Assembly (NCBI GenBank): GCA_031261325.1
Contig: JAISKH010000080.1
Coordinates: 19,715 to 83,714, forward strand
DNA length: 64,000 nucleotides
Origin: Oscillospiraceae bacterium
GTDB lineage: Bacteria > Bacillota > Clostridia > Oscillospirales > Oscillospiraceae
Direction of reading: 5' to 3'
Numbering within the stretch: the stretch's first letter is position 1; each line of letters starts with the position of its first letter. The notes under the pieces were generated by a model. It was not told the DNA's origin. It ran no database searches and was given only the letters and a program-made list of their open reading frames with translations. The position numbers and the translations under genes were made by a program. Positions 28,679 to 38,029 of the stretch are shown in pieces.

Positions 28679-29268
28679 TGGCGAAGCTAAATTTACAGGA
28701 CGTTGTGTTTGTGAAGTCAGCGGCTTCTCCCGCTGACTTCCTGCGCGATATGACGCCGCAGATTGTGTTCTCGGGCAGGTCGAATGTCGGCAAGTCGTCG
28801 GTCATCAACCGCGTGCTCGGGCGCAAGCAAATCGCCCGCGTCAGCGGCGTGCCCGGCAAGACGATACACGTCAATTACTTCAGACTCGGCACGGCGGCAT
28901 ACTTCGTGGACCTACCCGGATACGGCTACGCCCGCGTGTCGGCGACTGAACGCGCCCGCTGGAAAACGCTAATGGAGTCCTTTTTCTCCGACCATGAGCG
29001 CATATCACTCGGCGTAATGATAGTCGATTCGCGCCACAAGCCCACGGCGGACGACGTAATAATGGCGCGCTGGTTCATTGAAACCGAACGCCCGTTCACG
29101 GTTGTCGCGAACAAAATCGACAAGGTGAAGAAGTCGGCGCTGGAAGCGAATCTCGCTCTCATTCGCGAGACATTAGAGCTGCCCGAAGCCGTAACCGTAA
29201 TCCCGTTCTCCGCCGAAACAGGCGCGAACCGAGTACAGCTAATAAGCGAAATAGAGCACGCGCTCTGA
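28678..29268 (+). CDS. ysxC: Ribosome biogenesis GTPase YsxC/EngB
   Basis: A TRAFAC GTPase for 50S assembly. G1 is GRSNVGKSSVIN, the G3 region is DLPGYGYARVS, and G4 is NKIDKVKK. The N-terminus has AASPADFLRD, similar to the family's SxxxxxxxP leader. 196 residues. The ATG shares a base with the lon stop. Confidence 0.95.
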   Translation: MAKLNLQDVVFVKSAASPADFLRDMTPQIVFSGRSNVGKSSVINRVLGRKQIARVSGVPGKTIHVNYFRLGTAAYFVDLPGYGYARVSATERARWKTLMESFFSDHERISLGVMIVDSRHKPTADDVIMARWFIETERPFTVVANKIDKVKKSALEANLALIRETLELPEAVTVIPFSAETGANRVQLISEIEHAL

Positions 29269-29305
29269 ACCAACATAAAACGCGCAGTAGAAATCAGGTG
29301 ATAGC

Positions 29306-29971
29306 TTGCAAGACTTCTTCCGAGAGCTTGACTGGAGCATACTCGTTAACGCAATCCTGTCGATAATCCCCGCGCTGATATGCATAACCCTGCACGAGCT
29401 TGCGCACGGGTATACGGCGTATCGCCTTGGCGACCAAACCGCGAAGCAAGCCGGGCGGCTGACGCTGAACCCCATAAAGCACATCGACATTTGGGGGCTG
29501 CTAATGATGCTCATAGCCTCGTTCGGCTGGGCGAAGCCCGTGCCCATAAACCCGAGCAACTTCAAGAATCCCAAGCGCGGCATGGCAATAACCGCCCTTG
29601 CGGGACCCGTTTCAAACGTGCTAATCGCCGCCGTCGCGCTGCTGATTTACGGCGTGCTGGTCGCGCTCGTGCCGATGACCGAGGTGTGGAACACGATTTG
29701 CGGAATGGTGTGGCGCACGGCTTATTTGAGCGTCGCGCTCGCCGTGTTCAATATCCTGCCAATTCCTCCGCTGGACGGCTCAAAGGTGCTGTTCTCGCTC
29801 CTGCCGGACAGCGCGTATTTCAAGCTGATGCGCGTTGAGAAATTCGGCTTCATCTTGCTGATAGTCATCGTCAGAACAGGCATATTTTCCGGCACAATCG
29901 GCAGACTCACGGACTGGCTGTTCGTTTCTCTGTCCGGCATCGCGGAGCTTGCATACAAATTACTAAGATAA
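29306..29971 (+). CDS. Site-2-protease-type membrane metalloprotease (M50)
   Basis: A zinc protease embedded in the membrane. The HELAH motif (HExxH) lies in the first transmembrane part and the second metal-ligand segment is NILPIPPLDGSKVL (NxxPxxxxDG). Four to six hydrophobic helices, 221 residues, no PDZ domain, so it belongs to the small YwhC/M50B group rather than RseP. Substrates are unknown. The start is a TTG after AGGTGA. It precedes scpA, a common Firmicutes arrangement. Confidence 0.88.
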   Translation: MQDFFRELDWSILVNAILSIIPALICITLHELAHGYTAYRLGDQTAKQAGRLTLNPIKHIDIWGLLMMLIASFGWAKPVPINPSNFKNPKRGMAITALAGPVSNVLIAAVALLIYGVLVALVPMTEVWNTICGMVWRTAYLSVALAVFNILPIPPLDGSKVLFSLLPDSAYFKLMRVEKFGFILLIVIVRTGIFSGTIGRLTDWLFVSLSGIAELAYKLLR

Positions 29972-29986
29972 CGGGGGTGAACGCAA

Positions 29987-30796
29987 CTGGAAAGCCCCAT
30001 TTTTAAGCTTGAGGGCGTGGTGCACGCGCGCGGCGGTAACGAAGATTTTGTCGGACCGCTCGCCGTCATACTCCAACTGCTCGGCAAGGACAAAATAGAA
30101 ATAGCCGACATAAGCATCTCGCTCATACTCGACCAATATCTCGAGTGGCTCGACACGATGACGGAAATGGACCTCGATATTGCGAGCGAGTTTGTCGCAA
30201 TGGCGTCGCATCTCGCGTTCATCAAAACAAAGGTGCTTCTCTCCTCCGGCGAAGAGGTTGAGGAGCTGTCGGAGCTTATCTCGTCGCTGGAGCAATTCCG
30301 CGCGCGAGACATTTACGCCCGCATAAAGTCCGTAACCGACGAGTTCCACGCGCGTTACACGGAGGGCGCGGGCTATATCGTAAAGCCGCCCGAACCGCTC
30401 ACACCGGACGCGCACTATAAATACGAGCACGAAGCGTCGGAGCTTCTGTCCGCCCTGCTCGCGATTTCGGAGCGCGGCGGACTGCAAGAGGACCCGCAGA
30501 CGCGCAAGCGTCCTTACGTCCCGACAAAGCTGTCGTACCCGCTGACCGAGAAAATCGCGGAGCTGACCGAGCGCGTGCGCACCTTCGGCGTACTGCGCGT
30601 GCAAGCCCTGTTCGCGGAGTGCAAGACGCGCAGCGAAGCCGTCGCGACGTTTATAGCCGTGCTCGAGCTGTGCCGAACGGGCGCGGTTACTCTCGCGGGC
30701 GACGGCGAGGATATGACGATACGTTATACGGGCGGCGTGTTCTCGCCCGCCGACGCAAATCTCGCGGATTGGGGGAACGAAAATGGAAATTCATGA
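29987..30796 (+). CDS. scpA: Segregation and condensation protein A (likely CTG start)
   Basis: ScpA is the kleisin that links SMC heads in the bacterial condensin. The family pattern is visible in DFVGPLAVILQLL (FEGPLDLLL), IEIADISISLILDQYLEWL and ASEFVAMASHLAFIKTKVLL, and the C-terminal winged helix ends near VTLAGDGEDMTIRY. The first conventional start is GTG 30017, but the preceding in-frame codons already encode the expected first strand (IFKLEGVVH). A CTG at 29987 lies six bases after GGGGGTGA, and a stop is just upstream, so CTG is the likely start. scpB overlaps the 3' end by 14 bases. Confidence 0.88.
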   Translation: MESPIFKLEGVVHARGGNEDFVGPLAVILQLLGKDKIEIADISISLILDQYLEWLDTMTEMDLDIASEFVAMASHLAFIKTKVLLSSGEEVEELSELISSLEQFRARDIYARIKSVTDEFHARYTEGAGYIVKPPEPLTPDAHYKYEHEASELLSALLAISERGGLQEDPQTRKRPYVPTKLSYPLTEKIAELTERVRTFGVLRVQALFAECKTRSEAVATFIAVLELCRTGAVTLAGDGEDMTIRYTGGVFSPADANLADWGNENGNS

Positions 30797-31355
30797 CATA
30801 GAGTCCGCGATTGAGGGCATACTATTCGCGGCAGGCGACCCCGTACCCGTAGAGCGAATAGCCGCCGTACTCGGCACCGACGCGGGGCTTGTGTCCGACG
30901 TTGCCGATACAATGCGGGACAAGTACTCGTTCAACCGTCGCGGTATCCGCCTAGTCCGCCTTGAGAACAGCCTGCAACTATGCTCGTCGCCCGAGTACGC
31001 GGACTATATCCGTCTCGCGCTGGAAACGGGCAAGCAGCCGCGCCTGTCACAACCGGCGGTTGAGACGCTCTCCGTCATCGCGTACTTCCAACCCGTAACA
31101 AAGGCGTACATCGAGCAAGTGCGCGGCGTGGACAGCTCGTATACCGTCGGTCTGCTGCAAAGTCGCGGACTGATTGAAGCGCGCGGTAGACTAGCCGTCG
31201 CGGGACGACCCGTGCTGTACGGCACAACGGCGGACTTCCTGCGAACGTTCGGTCTGTCCTCGTTGGACGAGCTGCCGATGCTCCAGTCAATCGAGACGGA
31301 CGAGGACGGGCAGCTGCGCCTGTCAATGTTCCCGGAGTCGGAGGGCGGCGTATGA
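30783..31355 (+). CDS. scpB: Segregation and condensation protein B
   Basis: ScpB dimers bind ScpA in the SMC complex through two winged-helix domains. Family motifs are IEGILFAAGDPVPVERIA, the central ALETLS-like AVETLSVIAYFQPVTKAYIEQVRGVDSS and the second winged-helix GRLAVAGRPVLYGTT. 190 residues. Translationally coupled to scpA and overlapping the next gene by four bases. Confidence 0.95.
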   Translation: MEIHDIESAIEGILFAAGDPVPVERIAAVLGTDAGLVSDVADTMRDKYSFNRRGIRLVRLENSLQLCSSPEYADYIRLALETGKQPRLSQPAVETLSVIAYFQPVTKAYIEQVRGVDSSYTVGLLQSRGLIEARGRLAVAGRPVLYGTTADFLRTFGLSSLDELPMLQSIETDEDGQLRLSMFPESEGGV

Positions 31356-31981
31356 TGGTAGTCGGAATAATCGTCGCCGCGCTCATTCTGCTCGCGTTTC
31401 TTCGCTTGGGCATTTCGGCGGAGTACAACGAAAGCGGGTTTCGCGCCCGATTGAGCGTCGCGTTCTTCCGCAAGACGATTTTTGACAGCGAAAAGCCGCC
31501 GAAAACCGCGAAAAAACATAAAAAAACCGCCGAAAAATCGAAAAAAGTTGAGAAAAAATCGACAAAAAATCAACCGAAATTCGGCTCGCTCGACGTTCTG
31601 CTTGACATTTTGCCCGACATAATCCGCATCTTGGAGCGCAGCAAACGCCGAATCCTAATCAAGCGCATGGTGCTCTATTTCATGCCCGCGGGCGACGACC
31701 CGTTCACAACCGCGATGCAATTCGGCTATACCTCCGGCGGTCTGGGGTACGTCAAAGCGTTGCTGGACAGCCACTTCCGCGTGCGCAAGCTCGACTTCCG
31801 CACGGCGGCGGACTTCGCGGCGACAGAGCCGTACATCTACGTAAACGCCGCGCTCTCCCTAGCAGTATGGGAAGCGATTTATATAATATTCGCGGCGTTC
31901 CCGATTTTCACGAAAACGCGCGGCAAAACCAATGAAAAACCCACAGATAATCAACAAAAAGGAGAAAAAGCACATGGATAA
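31352..31981 (+). CDS. DUF2953 membrane protein
   Basis: An N-terminal transmembrane helix (residues 2-17) is followed by a lysine-rich segment (about residues 50-75), an amphipathic central region and a second hydrophobic segment near residues 165-185. The family (DUF2953) is found beside scpB and ytfJ in Clostridia and may be linked to sporulation; its function is unknown. The central K-rich block is AT-rich, because of AAA/AAG runs. It overlaps both neighbours. Confidence 0.7.
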   Translation: MMVVGIIVAALILLAFLRLGISAEYNESGFRARLSVAFFRKTIFDSEKPPKTAKKHKKTAEKSKKVEKKSTKNQPKFGSLDVLLDILPDIIRILERSKRRILIKRMVLYFMPAGDDPFTTAMQFGYTSGGLGYVKALLDSHFRVRKLDFRTAADFAATEPYIYVNAALSLAVWEAIYIIFAAFPIFTKTRGKTNEKPTDNQQKGEKAHG

Positions 31982-32426
31982 TCACCCGATTGGCGAACTC
32001 ATGGGCACCACAATGCAGAAAATTCGCGAGATGGTGGACGTCAATACTATTATCGGTTCACCTATCACAACTCCGGACGGTATAACCGTAATCCCCGTCT
32101 CAAAGGTATCTTTCGGCTTTGCCAGCGGCGGCTCGGACTTCCACGGGAAGAACCAGCAGGCGGGGCAGTCCAACACCTTCGGCGGCGGCGCGGGAGCGGG
32201 CGTAAACATTGTGCCCGTAGCGTTTCTCGTCATCAAGGGCGACAGCGTTCGCGTCCTGAATATCGCGCCGCCCGCGACGACGACGCTCGACCGCGCGCTT
32301 GAGCTTGCGCCGGAAATCGTCGATAAGGTCGGCGACCTGATAAAGAAGAACAAGAAAGACACGTTAAAGCCCGACGCAACGCCCGAAATCCCGCCGATTC
32401 TCCCGATAGCGAAAACCGAGGAGTAA
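31974..32426 (+). CDS. ytfJ: GerW/YtfJ family sporulation protein
   Basis: YtfJ (GerW) is a forespore-expressed protein needed for normal germination in Bacillus. The conserved pattern is MQKIREMVDVNTIIGSPI, followed by VIPVSKVSFGFASGG and a glycine-rich GGGAGAGVNIVPVAFLVI. 150 residues from the ATG at 31974, which follows AAAAAGGAGAAAAAGC. This and DacF support a spore-forming lineage, though presence alone does not prove sporulation. Confidence 0.9.
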   Translation: MDNHPIGELMGTTMQKIREMVDVNTIIGSPITTPDGITVIPVSKVSFGFASGGSDFHGKNQQAGQSNTFGGGAGAGVNIVPVAFLVIKGDSVRVLNIAPPATTTLDRALELAPEIVDKVGDLIKKNKKDTLKPDATPEIPPILPIAKTEE

Positions 32427-32517
32427 AGTCGCGGATATAACCGTAATGTAAATAATTGCCAATGGCATATTTGCCGAATACCTGTCAATAATACCACAGA
32501 CAAGGTGGTGTTTTTGC

Positions 32518-33687
32518 ATGAAAAGGGTTCTGTCAATTTGCCTTTCGGCACTTACGATTATTACGGCGATATTTCCGACAAGCGTTGCGGCGCAAGCTGT
32601 TTCCGCGCCGACGACCTCCGCAAAGTCCGCGATTCTCATTGACGCGGACAGCGGCGAGACGCTCTATGAGCAGGACGCGGACATTAAGCTGCAAATCGCG
32701 AGCACGACAAAAATTCTGACCGCGCTCGTCGTTTTGGAGCGGTGCAGGCTCGACGAAACAGTCGTGATAAAGCCCGCGTACACAACGGTTGAAGGCTCGT
32801 CCATGTACCTAAAGGCGGGCGAGAAGCGCACCGTGCGCGAGTTGCTTTACGGGCTTATGCTCTCGTCGGGCAATGACGCGGCGGTTGCGCTCGCGTGTCA
32901 CACGGCGGGGAGCATCGACGACTTCGCAAAGCTCATGAACGCGACGGCGGACAAGCTCGGCTGCGCGAACTCCGACTTCAAAAACCCGCACGGTCTTGAC
33001 GCGGCGGGGCACGGCAGCACGGCGAGCGACCTCGCCAAAATCACAGCCGCCGCAATGAAAAACCCCGACTTTGCGGCGATAGTCTCAACGAAAACAATCT
33101 CCGTTGCGGGGCGCGAGCTGAAGAACCACAACAGGCTGCTTTGGGATTTGGACGGTGCGCTCGGCGTTAAAACGGGTTACACAAAAAGCTCGGGCAGAAG
33201 TCTCGTGTCCTGCGCGGAGCGCGACGGCTTGCGGCTCGTTTGCGTAACACTCTCCGACCCGAACGACTGGGCTGACCACGCGTCGCTGTTCGACTGGGGC
33301 TTCTCCGAATACAAGTCGTTCAGCGTTACGGAAGCCGACGTCGGGAAGCTCACCATACCCGTAATTTCGGGCGAGGCGGCGGAGGTTTCCGTCAAGACGA
33401 ACAAGGATTACAGCTTCTGCTTCAAGCGCGACGACAGTATTATCATGACCGTGAACGTGCCGCGATTCGTTTACGCGAGCGCTGTGCCGAAGATTGTGCG
33501 CGGAGCGCGCGCGGGCGAATTAGTCCTGCGCCGCAACGGTGAAATCGTCACAACCATACCGCTGTTCTATGCCGCGACCGTGCCGCTTGACGCGAACACA
33601 AGGCTCGGCGCGCTGGAGCGCATGAAGTGGGCTTGGTACTTCACGAACAACTATGCAAATTATACAGGTTACCGCTTTTACGGGTGA
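32518..33687 (+). CDS. dacF: D-alanyl-D-alanine carboxypeptidase (DacF/PBP5 type)
   Basis: A low-molecular-weight PBP that trims the terminal D-Ala from stem peptides. A signal peptide occupies residues 1-25 (cleavage near SVAAQA). The catalytic motifs are Ser62-T-T-Lys65, Ser117-Gly-Asn119 and Lys218-Thr-Gly220. A C-terminal beta domain and a possible amphipathic anchor follow. 389 residues. AAGGTGGTG precedes the ATG and is partly inside a small hairpin. Its place after scpAB-ytfJ matches dacF. Confidence 0.93.
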   Translation: MKRVLSICLSALTIITAIFPTSVAAQAVSAPTTSAKSAILIDADSGETLYEQDADIKLQIASTTKILTALVVLERCRLDETVVIKPAYTTVEGSSMYLKAGEKRTVRELLYGLMLSSGNDAAVALACHTAGSIDDFAKLMNATADKLGCANSDFKNPHGLDAAGHGSTASDLAKITAAAMKNPDFAAIVSTKTISVAGRELKNHNRLLWDLDGALGVKTGYTKSSGRSLVSCAERDGLRLVCVTLSDPNDWADHASLFDWGFSEYKSFSVTEADVGKLTIPVISGEAAEVSVKTNKDYSFCFKRDDSIIMTVNVPRFVYASAVPKIVRGARAGELVLRRNGEIVTTIPLFYAATVPLDANTRLGALERMKWAWYFTNNYANYTGYRFYG

Positions 33688-33708
33688 TGACCGACTAAAG
33701 GATAATAA

Positions 33709-34425
33709 ATGACTGAACGATTACAGAAAATCATATCCGCCCACGGCGCAGCCTCGCGCCGTGAGGCGGAACGTCTTATTTCGGCGGGACGCGTGACCGT
33801 TAACGGGCGCGTCGCAACGCTTGGCGAGAGCGCGGACGCGGCGGTTGACGCGATTGCGCTTGACGGCGTTCCGCTCCGAGAGCCTGACGATAAGGTTTAC
33901 ATAATGCTCAACAAACCGCGCGGCGTCGTTACAACGCTGCGCGATGAACAGGGGAGACACACCGTCGCGGAATACGTTTCCGCTTGCGGCGCAAGGGTTT
34001 ACCCCGTGGGACGGCTGGACATGGACTCCGACGGGTTGCTGCTGATGACAAACGACGGCGACCTGGCGAACCGCCTTATGCACCCGTCGCACGAGACACG
34101 CAAGACGTACCATGTGTACGTTGAGGGTGAACCCGCCAAGATAAACGCCGCGGTGCAGTCGCTTTCGCAACCGATGGAAATCGAGGGCTACACCATTCGC
34201 GGCGCGGAGGTCAAGTCGCTGCGCGCGACGGCGAACGGCGTGCTGCTTGAAATCACGATTCACGAGGGGCGCAACCGCCAAATTCGCCGCATGTGCGAGC
34301 TGTGCGACCTGCGCGTTACGCGTCTGACGCGCGTTAACGAGGGCGGCATCGCGCTCGGCAACCTGCGCGCGGGGCAATGGCGACCGCTGACAAACGAGGA
34401 AGTCGCGAAGCTGCGGGGGCAGTAA
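33709..34425 (+). CDS. rluB: rRNA pseudouridine synthase (RluB/RsuA family)
   Basis: An N-terminal S4 RNA-binding domain (LQKIISAHGAASRREAERLI) is followed by the RsuA-type catalytic domain with the active Asp in VGRLDMDSDGLLLMTNDG. HEGRNRQIRRMC is the second family box. The expected target is a uridine in 23S rRNA (RluB) near the peptidyl-transferase centre; RsuA/RluE cannot be excluded. 238 residues. Confidence 0.9.
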   Translation: MTERLQKIISAHGAASRREAERLISAGRVTVNGRVATLGESADAAVDAIALDGVPLREPDDKVYIMLNKPRGVVTTLRDEQGRHTVAEYVSACGARVYPVGRLDMDSDGLLLMTNDGDLANRLMHPSHETRKTYHVYVEGEPAKINAAVQSLSQPMEIEGYTIRGAEVKSLRATANGVLLEITIHEGRNRQIRRMCELCDLRVTRLTRVNEGGIALGNLRAGQWRPLTNEEVAKLRGQ

Positions 34426-34494
34426 CGCGGACAGTAAAAGCAGACGCTCACGCGGCTGTTTTGCTTGCAAAATTAGACTTTGCGGAATTAACAC

Positions 34495-34524
34495 TTGATT
34501 TACACCTACGGAGTATAGTATGAT
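34495..34524 (+). promoter_or_regulatory. Promoter of the rpiR-type regulator gene
   Basis: TTGATT (34495-34500), an 18-base spacer and TATGAT (34519-34524), 28 bases before the start codon. Confidence 0.5.
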
Positions 34525-34552
34525 AGGAAAATCAAGCTAAGGACGTATGTAA

Positions 34553-35416
34553 ATGGACAAGGATATTTTGACCGCGATTGACGCCGCGTCTGACAAGTTT
34601 TCAAAGGGGCAGCGCAATATCGCGAAATACATCGCCGAGAACTACGAAAAGGCGGCGTTCATGACGGCGGGCAAGCTCGGGCAGGTTGTGTCCGTCAGCG
34701 AGTCCACCGTTGTGCGCTTTGCACAAGAGCTTGGTTACGGGAGCTATCCCGAAATGCGCCGCGCGTTGCAGGACATGATTCGCAGCCGCATGACTTCTGT
34801 TCAGCGCATACGCGTGTCGCAGGATTTGCTTAGCGGCGGAGACATGATTTCGCACGTGCTTTCCAGCGATATTGAGCAAATCCGACTGACTATGGAGGAG
34901 ACGAACCGCGACGACTTTGAGCGCGCGGTCAACGCGATTGTGGGCGCGAAGAGCATCTATATCTTCGGGCTGCGCTCGTCCTCCGCACTTGCGAACTTCA
35001 TGGGGTTCTACTTCAACCTGCTGTTCGAGAACGTGCATGTGGTGAACGAAAGCTCGTCTTGCGAGGTGTTTGAGCAGATTGTGCGCATTTCAAAGGACGA
35101 TGTGTTCATTGCGCTCAGTTTCCCGCGTTATTCGCGCCGCACGGTTCGCGCCATGCGTTACGCGCGCGACATGGGAGCGACGCTTATCGGCATTACGGAC
35201 AACAACGTCTCGCCGATTGCAAAGCTCGCGGATGTGTCGCTGTACGCGAAGAGCGACATGGTGTCGTTCCTTGACACGCTTGTCGCGCCGCTTAGTCTTG
35301 TCAACGCGCTGATTGTCGCGACGAGCGCGCGCTCCGGCGGAGATTTGTACTCGAACTTTGAGAGGTTGGAGCGCATTTGGGACGAGTACGAGGTCTACGA
35401 GAAGATTGATGTCTGA
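34553..35416 (+). CDS. MurR/RpiR family transcriptional regulator
   Basis: An N-terminal HTH_6 domain (VVSVSESTVVRFAQELGYGSYPEMRRAL region) and a C-terminal SIS sugar-phosphate-binding domain (about residues 125-260, with IYIFGLRSSSALA). These regulators sense phosphosugars and control sugar or amino-sugar genes. 287 residues. The next gene overlaps by eight bases, but that gene has no obvious sugar link, so its targets are unknown. Confidence 0.9.
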   Translation: MDKDILTAIDAASDKFSKGQRNIAKYIAENYEKAAFMTAGKLGQVVSVSESTVVRFAQELGYGSYPEMRRALQDMIRSRMTSVQRIRVSQDLLSGGDMISHVLSSDIEQIRLTMEETNRDDFERAVNAIVGAKSIYIFGLRSSSALANFMGFYFNLLFENVHVVNESSSCEVFEQIVRISKDDVFIALSFPRYSRRTVRAMRYARDMGATLIGITDNNVSPIAKLADVSLYAKSDMVSFLDTLVAPLSLVNALIVATSARSGGDLYSNFERLERIWDEYEVYEKIDV

Positions 35417-36650
35417 CGTTATTGTTATCGGCGGCGGCGCGGCGGGAATGCTATCGGCGGCGCTGACCGCGGAGCGCGGCTTGGGCGTTCGACTGCTCGA
35501 ACGCGGCGAGACGGGGCACAAGCTGCGCATAACGGGCAAGGGACGCTGCAACTTGACGAACGACTGCTCCGTGCGCGAGGTTTTGGAGAACGTGCCGAGA
35601 AGCGGCAAATTCCTGACGAGCGCGATGTACGGCTTTCCGCCGAGCGCGGCTATGGAGTTGTTTGAGGGCATTGGCGTGCCGCTGAAAACCGAGCGTGGGA
35701 ACCGCGTGTTCCCCGTGTCGGACAAGGCGGGCGACGTTGTGGACGCGCTTAGGCGTTACATGCGGCGCGCGGGAGTTGAAGTCACGCGCGGACGGGTGAG
35801 CGAAATACTTACGGACGGCGGCGAGGTTACGGGCGTGCGCGTCGGCGGCGAGGTGCTGCCGTGCAGAGCCGCGATACTCGCGACGGGCGGGTTGTCCTAC
35901 CCGCTGACGGGTTCGACGGGCGACGGGTACGACATGGCGAAAAAACTCGGACACACGATTGTGCCGTGCGCGCCGTCACTTGTCCCGCTCGTGGCGGACG
36001 GCGATTCGCTCGCGGATTGCGCCGCGATGCAGGGGCTTGCGCTGCGTAACGTGCGCGTGACAGTGTTTGGCGGTGGGGCTAAACCGAAGTCAAAGCCGAT
36101 ATTCGACGACTTTGGGGAGCTGTTGTTCACGCACTTCGGCGTGTCGGGACCGCTTGTGCTGTCGGCAAGCGCGCATATGCGCGACTGGGCAAGCACGCGG
36201 TATCGACTGCACATCGACATGAAGCCGGCGTTGGACGACGCGACGCTTGACGCGCGGATTGTGCGCGATTTTCAGAAATTCCAAAACCGCGACTTCCAAA
36301 ACGCGCTGGGCGAGCTTGCGCCGCGACTGATGATACCCGTAATCATTGCGCGCTCGGGAATACCGCCGGAGACAAAGACGCACTCCGTGACGCGCGAGCA
36401 GCGGCAATCGCTGTTGCAAACGCTGAAGTGCTTTCACGTGGACATTGCGCGACCGCGACCGATTGACGAGGCGGTTATCACCTCGGGCGGCGTTGAAACG
36501 CGCGAGGTTAACCCGACGACCATGGAGTCAAAGCTTATAAAAAACCTGCATTTCGCGGGCGAGATACTCGACGCGGACGCTTACACCGGCGGGTTCAACC
36601 TGCAAATCGCGTGGGCAACGGCGTTCGCGGCGGCGAAACATATACTGTGA
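35409..36650 (+). CDS. HI0933/YhiN-type FAD-dependent oxidoreductase
   Basis: A flavoprotein with the N-terminal dinucleotide-binding VIVIGGGAAGMLSA and the family-specific GETGHKLRITGKGRCNLTND segment. A C-terminal FAD-contact region is LHFAGEILDADAYTGGFNLQIAWATAF. 413 residues. The physiological substrate of this widespread family is not established. The ATG at 35409 overlaps the end of the regulator gene; the longer upstream frame is out of family. cmk-plsC-ispH follow in the same order in many Clostridia. Confidence 0.88.
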   Translation: MSDVIVIGGGAAGMLSAALTAERGLGVRLLERGETGHKLRITGKGRCNLTNDCSVREVLENVPRSGKFLTSAMYGFPPSAAMELFEGIGVPLKTERGNRVFPVSDKAGDVVDALRRYMRRAGVEVTRGRVSEILTDGGEVTGVRVGGEVLPCRAAILATGGLSYPLTGSTGDGYDMAKKLGHTIVPCAPSLVPLVADGDSLADCAAMQGLALRNVRVTVFGGGAKPKSKPIFDDFGELLFTHFGVSGPLVLSASAHMRDWASTRYRLHIDMKPALDDATLDARIVRDFQKFQNRDFQNALGELAPRLMIPVIIARSGIPPETKTHSVTREQRQSLLQTLKCFHVDIARPRPIDEAVITSGGVETREVNPTTMESKLIKNLHFAGEILDADAYTGGFNLQIAWATAFAAAKHIL

Positions 36651-36677
36651 ACGCGGCGAAAGCCGACGCTAGAATAT

Positions 36678-36706
36678 GGCGAATCGGAAGTTGCTTCCGA
36701 ACCGCC
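36678..36706 (+). promoter_or_regulatory. Stem-loop in front of cmk
   Basis: GGCG (36678-36681) and TCGGAAG (36684-36690) pair with CTTCCGA (36694-36700) and CGCC (36703-36706) around a TTG loop, with a two-base internal loop. No T-run follows, so it is a leader structure or weak attenuator rather than a standard terminator. Confidence 0.4.
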
Positions 36707-36724
36707 GAATAGAGGTATGTATTT

Positions 36725-37402
36725 ATGGAAGAGAGAAGCGTATGCCTTGACGGGCCTTCGGGCGCGGGGAAATCAACGCTCGCGCGGTTGGCGGCGGAGA
36801 AATTCGGATTCATCTACGTGGACACGGGCGCGTTATACCGCTCGATAGGTCTGCACGTGTGGCGCAACGGCATCGACTCCAAGGACGAGAGCCGCGTCGC
36901 GGAGTTGCTGCCCGACATTCACTTGGAGCTGCAATATGACGACGAGGGCGTTCAGCGCGTACTGCTCAACGGCAAGGACGTGACGGACGACATCAGACTG
37001 CCGCCCATATCCATCTACGCGTCGGACGTGTCTGCGATGCCTGCGGTTCGCGCGTTCCTGCTCGACATGCAGCGCGACATGGCGGCGCGGTACGACACGA
37101 TTATGGACGGGCGCGACATCGGCACCGTCGTTTTGCCGAACGCGGGGCTGAAGGTGTTCCTGACGGCTTCGCCGAACGTGCGCGCGGGTCGGCGTTATGC
37201 CGAGCTTGTGCGTAAGGGCGTAAAGACGACGCCGGAGGAGGTTCTGCGCGATATTAACTACCGCGACTCGAACGATTCCTCACGCGCGAACGCGCCGTTG
37301 CGCGCGGCGGACGACGCGGTGCACCTTGACACGTCGCGGCTCGACCTTAACCACAGCTTTGAGAAGCTGTGCGAGCTGATTCGGGAGCGTTTCGGGCTAT
37401 GA
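36725..37402 (+). CDS. cmk: Cytidylate kinase
   Basis: Phosphorylates CMP and dCMP with ATP. The P-loop GPSGAGKS is at residues 10-17, followed by VDTGALYRSIGLH and the DGRDIGTVVLPNA segment and LID-type arginines. 225 residues. The stop overlaps the plsC start (ATGA). Confidence 0.95.
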   Translation: MEERSVCLDGPSGAGKSTLARLAAEKFGFIYVDTGALYRSIGLHVWRNGIDSKDESRVAELLPDIHLELQYDDEGVQRVLLNGKDVTDDIRLPPISIYASDVSAMPAVRAFLLDMQRDMAARYDTIMDGRDIGTVVLPNAGLKVFLTASPNVRAGRRYAELVRKGVKTTPEEVLRDINYRDSNDSSRANAPLRAADDAVHLDTSRLDLNHSFEKLCELIRERFGL

Positions 37403-38025
37403 GCATTGAAACCGTCGAACAAGAGCACAAGTCGTATCACCGTTGGTACCCGCTGTTCAGCGCGTTCATGCGTCTGAGGTTCCGTTACCGCGTCGTCGGT
37501 TCGGAGCATATCCCGCAGGGCGCGGCGATGATTTGCGCCAATCATACGAGCAATTTTGACCCGATGCTGCTGATAAAAGTGTTCGGCAAGAACAACTTTC
37601 TGCACATAATGGCAAAGGACAGCCTGTATAAGATTCCCGTTTTGCGCGGCTTTCTGCGCAGCATCGGTATGATAAGCGTGAAGCGCGACATGAACGATGT
37701 TATCGCCGTCAAGACCGCTCTGGGCTACCTCAAGGGCGGCGAGAAGGTCGGCATATTCCCCGAGGGGCACCGAGTTATGTCGGAGGAAGAATCGGTTTCG
37801 GCGAAAACGGGCGCGGTCAAGCTGGCGGACAGGACGGGCGTTCCCGTCGTGCCCGTGTTCATTCCGCGCAAAAAGCCGATATTCAGACGCGTCACGGTAA
37901 CAATCGGCGCGCCGTATTACGTGAACCCGAGTCGGCAAAAGCTGTTGCCGGAGGAAACGGCGAGACTTTCCGCCGAGCTGATGGAGCGAATTATGTCGCT
38001 TGACGGCGACGCCGCGCGGAAGTGA
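37399..38025 (+). CDS. plsC: 1-acyl-sn-glycerol-3-phosphate acyltransferase
   Basis: Adds the second acyl chain to make phosphatidic acid at the membrane. The HX4D catalytic motif is in NHTSNFDPML and the glycerol-phosphate-binding motif is FPEGHR. 208 residues from the ATG overlapping the cmk stop. cmk-plsC-ispH is a recurring clostridial gene string. Confidence 0.92.
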   Translation: MSIETVEQEHKSYHRWYPLFSAFMRLRFRYRVVGSEHIPQGAAMICANHTSNFDPMLLIKVFGKNNFLHIMAKDSLYKIPVLRGFLRSIGMISVKRDMNDVIAVKTALGYLKGGEKVGIFPEGHRVMSEEESVSAKTGAVKLADRTGVPVVPVFIPRKKPIFRRVTVTIGAPYYVNPSRQKLLPEETARLSAELMERIMSLDGDAARK

Positions 38026-38029
38026 GCTT

